Positions 5,180-9,478 of a stretch of 9,478 bases of DNA are shown one piece after another. Under the pieces are notes generated by a model that made no database searches, was not told where the DNA came from, and saw nothing but the letters and a program-made list of their open reading frames with translations. Source of the stretch: DASWHX01 sp036397995 (GTDB taxonomy: Bacteria; Bacteroidota; Bacteroidia; Cytophagales; Cyclobacteriaceae); the NCBI GenBank assembly GCA_036397995.1, contig DASWHX010000231.1, positions 1-9,478 of the forward strand, given 5' to 3'. The first letter of the stretch is position 1; every line of letters begins with the position of its first letter. The translations under genes were made by a program, and so were the position numbers.

Positions 5180-7921
5180 TTACTGGACATAAAAACCTGA
5201 AATCTGAAAGTTATTCATAAAGGTGGAATAGACATGGAACTTTTGAAGCCCTTCGAAATATAATAAGCCCACCAAATTGCCACTGGCAAGCGGTCTTGAA
5301 TTAACAAGGACACCATTTTCAAGATAGATGTAGGCAAATTCCTGAATAGGGTCAATCACAATATAAATTTTTTTACCCGAACCAAAATCATAATATTGAC
5401 CAGACAGAGCAGTTGTACTAAGATAATCTTTCTCAAATAAAAGCACTCCGTTTTTATCCAGCATACTAAGTCTGGAGCCATCCTGCTGCATTATTACAAA
5501 TGTACGACCCAGCCTTTCTACAACCATAGCAAAAGTGGTGGTTGGATTGGGTTTGAATAACTGATCACGGTCTAAGATCTTCCCTTCTAGGTCAAATTTT
5601 ATCAGCTCACCTTCATTGGTAAGCGCGGTTACCAATGAGGACTGAAAATCTCCACCCTTTTCAATAAATAGAGTATTGTTTGTTCTTCCCTTTAAATCCA
5701 AAGGGAACCCGCGGAGGTTTTCACCTCTGCGGGTCATCATATTTACAATTCCATTTTCCTGAATTCCAATTATTACGTCTCTGCCTCTTACTCGCAGATG
5801 AAAAGGTACTGATCCTAATCTCCCGGACAATAATTTGGGAGTCCATCCTTCGAGGTTTTCACCATTCTTATCATATAGAAATAAGTTACCCTGAAAATCC
5901 GAAATAAGAATTCTGTAATTTTTACTTCTGTCATAATCGATTACTTTCCAATTAAAGACCTGAAATGGAAGCTTGAGGGTAAAGTCCGTGATTTCATTCC
6001 CATTTCTGTCAATAAGCCTGAAATGATCGCCCAAACACACAAGATATTGTAATTTGTCATTTTTGAAAAAATCTATTTGCTCAACTTCACCGCGTAAATT
6101 AAATCCCAAAGAATCTTTCCACAGAACCTCACCCTGATTATTAATCAGGTATAGAAACCTTGCTGTATCCTGTACTAAAACTTCAAGCGATCCATTAATA
6201 TAGTTTCGCACAACAAAAGGCTTTGAAATAATTTCAGAAGAAATTGCAACTGATTGCACAGGCTCGAAGTCAACTTCCGGTTTTGAATCTATGCTCCCGC
6301 CGTTGCGGATTGCAATGGAAGTGTATAACATTGTTCCCTGGTTCCTAAATTGAATACTGGCTTTTTCAAAACTTTTGATTACTCTGGAATTTTTCTCAAG
6401 GAAATTTTTTAACTGGGGTGAACTTACATTGTGCAATAAATCGAATGCCTTAGGAATATCTATGATTAGGCCGGCGTTAAATTTCTCAAGAGTGTTTTCA
6501 AGGAAGCTGGTTTGACTTACTCGCTTACCCCAGGTATTTTCAGACTCAATATCTATTATTAGAGATTTGAGATTTTCCACGCTGTTGGAGAACACTATGT
6601 AATCCAATACGGGCATATAATAAACCTCATTAAAGCCAATGAATTGTTTTCCTAAAACCTTTTGGGGAAACTGCTTTATGTTTAACTGAGTAATCTTATA
6701 ATCGCTGAATGTCTCGGTATATAAAGTATCCCCGATAATCTTATTAGCCCTTTCTGCAAGGGTATTTATCTGATTATAAGCACCATTAATATCGCTTGTA
6801 TGAATAAACAAGATCAATTCACTCTTTTGCTTAATTAAAGACTCAAGCAGACATAAGGCAATTTCTCCTGTTACAAGAGAAAAGAATCTATCCGTTTGGA
6901 AACCGTAATCTTTTTGCAAATTTTCCCAATCGCCCGCTAATGATTTGCTGTTGTTCCAAAAGGTTTCCAAGCCAGTCATCCAGGAGTTTCCATCACCAAC
7001 GTTTAACTGGTAAAGCATTGCTGTTTGAGAAGGAATCAGGGCTTTAACTTTTGATTCGCCTGGCGTGGCTTCGGCTAAGGTTGATAATAACGAAGTTTCT
7101 TTTTGCAGAAAACTGAACCCATTCAAAAAAAAGTTTCTATCATCAAATGTGATATCTAAAAAACCATTTGACAGAAGATTATTTAGTGAGCTACTAAACG
7201 GATTGTCTTTTGAGAAAAAGTTTTTAACATAGCCGGTCGCTGCAGGAAAGTTAATGTATAAATTACCCTTATCGTTACTTAGGCTGGATATTGAAAATAG
7301 ATTTTCATTACCATTTGAGAAATTATTGTTTGCGCTAATATTTCTTACAACATCTTCTAAAAGGAAAGGTGTAAAACTTGCAACGAATATGTTGTCGATT
7401 ATGCTAAAAGTAAAAATTGACCTGGAAACGGACTTCTTTTTTATTTCACGAATCAGGTTTTCCTGATAGTATCGTTCAATGATTTCGAAGTCATCATTGC
7501 CGGATAATGTATCAAGTACTTCTCTGAGGAGTTTTTGTGCATTTTCTTCCAGTAGCGAGATATAGAATATAGCATCTAGTTCCGTATTGCTAATTTGATG
7601 AATCGAAATTAATACTTTGTCATTGCGGCTAATTTGGTCTAGTTTTCCCTGCCTTCCGGCTAAACTATCCAGCTTTTCAACCACAAACTCCCTGGACGCA
7701 ACTGCTGGAATTTTTCGCAAATTCTCCCATTGCTTAGTCTGAATCAGGTCATTCCAAATAAGAGCAATTCCATTTGTTTCATAAACTATGAGGGCATTTT
7801 CCGGAACCAGATCCCATAAAGTTCTATGGTTATTGGAAAACCATTTGATATATAAGAAATAGCCAACTGTTAATGAAGCAATGCTTAGAAAGAAATACAA
7901 TAAATATTTCTTCACTTTCAT
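5180..7921 (-). CDS. Large membrane-anchored envelope protein: duplicated N-terminal module plus propeller-like repeats, uncharacterised
   Basis: A 913-residue protein. Residues 6-27 (YLLYFFLSIASLTVGYFLYI) are an N-terminal membrane anchor; the rest is soluble and presumably periplasmic. Residues 35-275 and 290-545 look like two copies of one module: LVPENALIVYETN (38-50) matches LIPSQTAMLYQLN (295-307), NLYINFPAATGYV (220-232) matches AGLIIDIPKAFDL (483-495), and NGFSFLQ aligns with YTSIAIR. The layout recalls DUF3352-type proteins, but I cannot confirm that family. From about 570 to the end, repeats of the form (L/F)x(D/N)xxGexl followed by beta strands (LINNQGEVLW, LIDRNGNEI, LYDKNGENLEGW, MTRRGENLRGF, FDLEGKIL, LDKNGVLLF) suggest a beta-propeller resembling PQQ/WD40 or FG-GAP repeats. 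There are no catalytic motifs. It lies 40 nt downstream of an OmpA-like gene on the same strand, suggesting a shared envelope role. Confidence 0.8.
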   Translation of the reverse strand: MKVKKYLLYFFLSIASLTVGYFLYIKWFSNNHRTLWDLVPENALIVYETNGIALIWNDLIQTKQWENLRKIPAVASREFVVEKLDSLAGRQGKLDQISRNDKVLISIHQISNTELDAIFYISLLEENAQKLLREVLDTLSGNDDFEIIERYYQENLIREIKKKSVSRSIFTFSIIDNIFVASFTPFLLEDVVRNISANNNFSNGNENLFSISSLSNDKGNLYINFPAATGYVKNFFSKDNPFSSSLNNLLSNGFLDITFDDRNFFLNGFSFLQKETSLLSTLAEATPGESKVKALIPSQTAMLYQLNVGDGNSWMTGLETFWNNSKSLAGDWENLQKDYGFQTDRFFSLVTGEIALCLLESLIKQKSELILFIHTSDINGAYNQINTLAERANKIIGDTLYTETFSDYKITQLNIKQFPQKVLGKQFIGFNEVYYMPVLDYIVFSNSVENLKSLIIDIESENTWGKRVSQTSFLENTLEKFNAGLIIDIPKAFDLLHNVSSPQLKNFLEKNSRVIKSFEKASIQFRNQGTMLYTSIAIRNGGSIDSKPEVDFEPVQSVAISSEIISKPFVVRNYINGSLEVLVQDTARFLYLINNQGEVLWKDSLGFNLRGEVEQIDFFKNDKLQYLVCLGDHFRLIDRNGNEITDFTLKLPFQVFNWKVIDYDRSKNYRILISDFQGNLFLYDKNGENLEGWTPKLLSGRLGSVPFHLRVRGRDVIIGIQENGIVNMMTRRGENLRGFPLDLKGRTNNTLFIEKGGDFQSSLVTALTNEGELIKFDLEGKILDRDQLFKPNPTTTFAMVVERLGRTFVIMQQDGSRLSMLDKNGVLLFEKDYLSTTALSGQYYDFGSGKKIYIVIDPIQEFAYIYLENGVLVNSRPLASGNLVGLLYFEGLQKFHVYSTFMNNFQISGFYVQ

Positions 7922-7931
7922 TCTTTTCCAG

Positions 7932-7966
7932 CAAAGGTAAAATTAATTGGCAAACATGTAATCAAA
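7932..7966 (-). promoter_or_regulatory. Candidate internal promoter for the 913-residue envelope protein gene
   Basis: On the minus strand TTTG (7963-7966, overlapping the stop region of the OmpA-like gene) is followed after 23 nt by TACCTTTG (7932-7939), an exact TAnnTTTG match. The G of the -7 box is only 10 nt from the ATG at 7919-7921, so the transcript would have almost no leader. The gene could thus be expressed alone as well as from the OmpA-like gene's promoter. The motif is short, and this is suggestive only. Confidence 0.35.
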
Positions 7967-8588
7967 TTCCGATAATACGGACTTCTACTCGTCGATTGGT
8001 TGGATAAACACCTTCCGTATTTTTCAACGGTTGGTCAAAACCGTACCCTTTGACATCAATCTTATTTTTTACACCTTTTGTAATTAAAAACTTCCTTACG
8101 GATTCTGCCCTTTTAAGAGATAATTCCAAACTAAAGTTTTCATTTTTGGTTTTGTCTGTATGTCCATGAACTTCTATTTTGACATAAGGATTTTTTTTCA
8201 AAAATTCCGCAAGCCTGTTTAGCTCTTCAAATGAATCTTCAGTTATGACAGATTTATTTTCATCAAAATTTATCGTCTCAAGTCTAATAATTTCTCCTGG
8301 AACTACTCGTCTGCCCTCAAAGTTTTTGACGTTTTCAGAGTTCGAATTATTAGTTTCGGGAGAAAACTCTTCGATTTTTTGAGCAGGAACTTCATTGGAA
8401 CCCGTGTTTTCATCCAATACTTGATCCGATTTGATTGTTTCCCGACCAGAGATTTCAGGTTTGACATTATTGTCTTGCCACATATGGTAAATTCCTATGG
8501 ACGTAACTGTGGTAATAGAAAGCAAACCCATTAAGATTATCAGACCTCTGGTCTTATTTCGTAATTTCCTTTCAAAGCTATACTTCAT
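7962..8588 (-). CDS. OmpA-like peptidoglycan-binding protein with N-terminal membrane anchor
   Basis: A 208-residue protein. A basic N-terminus and one hydrophobic helix at 15-34 (GLIILMGLLSITTVTSIGIY) anchor it in the inner membrane. Residues 38-92 are a polar, Asn/Glu-rich linker and 98-208 form an OmpA C-terminal domain. The domain shows INFDENKSVI (106-115), the peptidoglycan-binding core HGHTDKTKNENF (141-152) with Asp145, LSLKRAESV (157-165) with Arg160 exactly 15 residues later as in characterised OmpA domains that bind diaminopimelate, and KGYGFDQP...NRRVEVRI at the end. It lacks an outer-membrane barrel and a lipobox, so it probably tethers the inner membrane to the cell wall in the manner of MotB, though no motor residues are seen. 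It is the first gene of a minus-strand pair with the 913-residue protein. The ATG is at 8586-8588, with no Shine-Dalgarno sequence visible. Confidence 0.88.
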   Translation of the reverse strand: MKYSFERKLRNKTRGLIILMGLLSITTVTSIGIYHMWQDNNVKPEISGRETIKSDQVLDENTGSNEVPAQKIEEFSPETNNSNSENVKNFEGRRVVPGEIIRLETINFDENKSVITEDSFEELNRLAEFLKKNPYVKIEVHGHTDKTKNENFSLELSLKRAESVRKFLITKGVKNKIDVKGYGFDQPLKNTEGVYPTNRRVEVRIIGI

Positions 8589-9009
8589 AAGAGTTTCTTT
8601 TTTGGAATACTGAAAAATACCAGGTTAATTGGTAATTTTCCTTTGTTTGAACCAGGCTTCACCACTCATGTACTTTTCAGGGATAAGTGGGTAATAGATT
8701 ATTCGTTCTTTCTTTATTTAACGCTTTATTGCTATTTAGAAGACTTCCAGAGTGAGAGTAATATTTATTGTGTTTAAATTAAATTACTGATAATTTCTTA
8801 GAAATACAATAATTTTTTAAGGAATTACTTTCATTTTACCCATTAGGAATCAAATTGTATTATTTGAAAATGAGCAAATTTGGAACCGAATTATTCAAAA
8901 TTTGTTCCCATGTCGGTCTGGAATTACCGGCATAAAGTTTTGTCGAATTTATAAAGATTTTGGGAAATCGAAATTGTCATTAAAACAGACCAAAAAAGTG
9001 GCCATCGGA
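8589..9009. other. Intergenic region without recognisable gene
   Basis: This stretch between the OmpA-like gene and the duplicated tRNA-flank repeat is very AT-rich (notably 8700-8880). I see no convincing coding frame, RNA gene or rRNA sequence in it; in particular, no 23S rRNA 5' end appears where it would be expected after tRNA-Ala. It must contain the promoter of the OmpA-like gene. The nearest candidate on the minus strand, TATTTTTC within 30 nt of the start, lacks the final G and a -33 partner. A 7-bp inverted repeat, CAAATTT (8875-8881) with AAATTTG (8898-8904), is the only notable structure. Confidence 0.5.
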
Positions 9010-9052
9010 CCCCTACTAATATCCCAACTTTCTATGGTGGAGAATACCGGAA
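9010..9052. repeat. 43-bp direct repeat, copy A (tRNA-Ala 3'-end duplicate)
   Basis: This segment matches 9099-9141 at 41 of 43 positions (differences at 9018/9107 A/C and 9036/9125 G/A), with the copies offset by 89 bp. On the minus strand it contains the T-stem 3' strand (TTCCGGT), the acceptor 3' strand ATTCTCC and discriminator A of tRNA-Ala, then 27 bp of flank ending GTAGGGG. Copy A is not part of an intact tRNA: the sequence on its 5' side lacks TTCGA and the anticodon arm of tRNA-Ala. Unlike the functional gene, this copy has CCA directly after the discriminator (9035-9037). Confidence 0.9.
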
Positions 9053-9057
9053 ACCTT

Positions 9058-9074
9058 CCCGGTGAAATACCGGG
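9058..9074. repeat. GC-rich perfect hairpin between the repeat copies
   Basis: CCCGGT (9058-9063) and ACCGGG (9069-9074) are perfect 6-bp arms around five bases, in an otherwise AT-rich neighbourhood. On the minus strand it is followed by AAGGTTTCC, not a run of T, so it is a poor intrinsic terminator. It could be a remnant T-arm or anticodon arm, or an RNA-processing signal behind tRNA-Ala. Confidence 0.6.
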
Positions 9075-9098
9075 ACGCTCCAGTTCATGCATTACTTT

Positions 9099-9141
9099 CC
9101 CCTACTCATATCCCAACTTTCTATAGTGGAGAATACCGGAA
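9099..9141. repeat. 43-bp direct repeat, copy B (overlaps the functional tRNA-Ala)
   Basis: This is the partner of 9010-9052. Positions 9126-9141 cover the 3' end of the intact tRNA-Ala and its immediate boundary; 9099-9125 are flank. Because this copy sits inside a working gene, it is presumably the source and copy A the duplicate. The 46 bp between the copies (9053-9098) do not match either flank. Confidence 0.9.
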
Positions 9142-9200
9142 TCGAACCGGTGACCTCCTGCTTGCAAGGCAGGCGCTCTAGCCAGCTGAGCTAATCCCCC
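9127..9200 (-). tRNA. tRNA-Ala (anticodon TGC)
   Basis: A 74-nt tRNA that folds completely on the minus strand. Acceptor GGGGGAT pairs with ATTCTCC in seven pairs, including G3-U70, the alanine identity element. T8-A9, a D-arm from GCTC, an anticodon stem CTGC/GCAG region with loop CTTGCAA (anticodon TGC at 9164-9166), and a T-arm ACCGG-TTCGATT-CCGGT follow, then discriminator A. CCA is not encoded: the next bases are CTA, so CCA must be added enzymatically. It lies 175 nt downstream of the 16S 3' end, the usual position for a spacer tRNA, but without a tRNA-Ile before it or 23S after it. Confidence 0.97.
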
Positions 9201-9375
9201 AGTTAATTGCATTATTGCTAATTGATAATGTGAGCTACAAGCCCCAGTTTAGGTATGAGTGGAGAGCTTGGAGCTTAGAGAGTTCTCTTTTAACTCTGTA
9301 CTCTCAACTCACTCTGTTCTTGCCTTACAATACCGTAAAACAATTGAAAATGATAACAAACCAGGCCCGGGCTCC
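9201..9375 (-). other. 16S-tRNA-Ala internal transcribed spacer
   Basis: A 175-nt spacer between the 16S 3' end and tRNA-Ala. No tRNA-Ile or other tRNA can be folded from it. Next to the 16S end there is a GC-rich palindrome (GCCCGGGC), which could be part of the processing stalk. A 6-bp hairpin, AGAGTT (9279-9284) with AACTCT (9292-9297), and short tandem words (GAGCTTG/GAGCTTA at 9264-9277, ACTCTGT twice) make the middle low in complexity. An open frame across it on the plus strand runs into 16S and is not a gene. Confidence 0.7.

Positions 9376-9478
<103 letters not shown>

Noticed and set aside
5680..5907. Plus-strand open frames inside the 913-residue gene (also 7254-7466)
   Set aside because: They lie wholly within a long, clearly coding minus-strand gene and have unremarkable sequence.
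8949..9092. Minus-strand open frame of 47 codons (MHELERPGIS...) through repeat copy A
   Set aside because: It has an ATG but runs through the tRNA-derived repeat and hairpin, has no promoter or ribosome site, and resembles no family I know.
8902..9126. Plus-strand open frame of 74 codons overlapping the repeat region
   Set aside because: It needs a TTG start and its 3' part is antisense to the tRNA-derived repeat; the peptide QLSMVENTG is the familiar translation of an antisense tRNA-Ala end. Not a gene.
9010..9141. CRISPR array or tandem repeat
   Set aside because: There are only two copies, one lies inside a functional tRNA, and the interval is not repeated.

Overview
The window looks like chromosomal DNA of a member of the Bacteroidota, probably a Cytophagales-like lineage. 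It is AT-rich. The 16S rRNA 3' tail reads GGAACACCTCCTTTCT. Start codons lack convincing Shine-Dalgarno sequences, and the few promoter-like words resemble the Bacteroidota -7 box TAnnTTTG. The proteins (H-NOX, M28 peptidase, YkvI-type carrier, OmpA-like) fit that group. The taxonomic call is inference.

Layout from left to right. Positions 1-449 (minus) hold the 5' part of an exported M28-family (glutamate carboxypeptidase II-like) peptidase. Positions 585-1724 (minus) encode a PLP-dependent cystathionine gamma-synthase/lyase. It lies 35 nt after a YkvI-like LeuT-fold membrane carrier (1760-2869, minus), so the two may be co-transcribed. A 174-nt divergent intergenic region with AT palindromes leads into a plus-strand cluster: a 65-residue two-helix membrane protein (3044-3241), an H-NOX haem gas sensor (3281-3820), a soluble histidine kinase (3824-4714) and a stand-alone receiver (4698-5129). 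The last three are tightly packed (3-nt gap, then 17-nt overlap). They form a self-contained pathway that probably senses nitric oxide: H-NOX to kinase to receiver, with no output domain encoded here.

Converging on this cluster from the right is a minus-strand pair. The first gene is an inner-membrane-anchored OmpA-like peptidoglycan-binding protein (7962-8588). The second is a 913-residue membrane-anchored envelope protein (5180-7921) made of an internally duplicated N-terminal module followed by propeller-like repeats.

The right end carries the 3' 103 nt of a 16S rRNA gene (minus), a 175-nt spacer and a tRNA-Ala(TGC). No tRNA-Ile lies in the spacer, and no 23S gene follows in the 9.1 kb downstream, so this 16S is either unlinked from 23S or the locus is rearranged. 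Just past the tRNA, its last 16 bases and 27 bases of flank are repeated 89 bp away (41 of 43 identical). Together with a GC-rich hairpin this forms a small tRNA-like structure. The rest of the 538-nt stretch 8589-9126 shows no gene.
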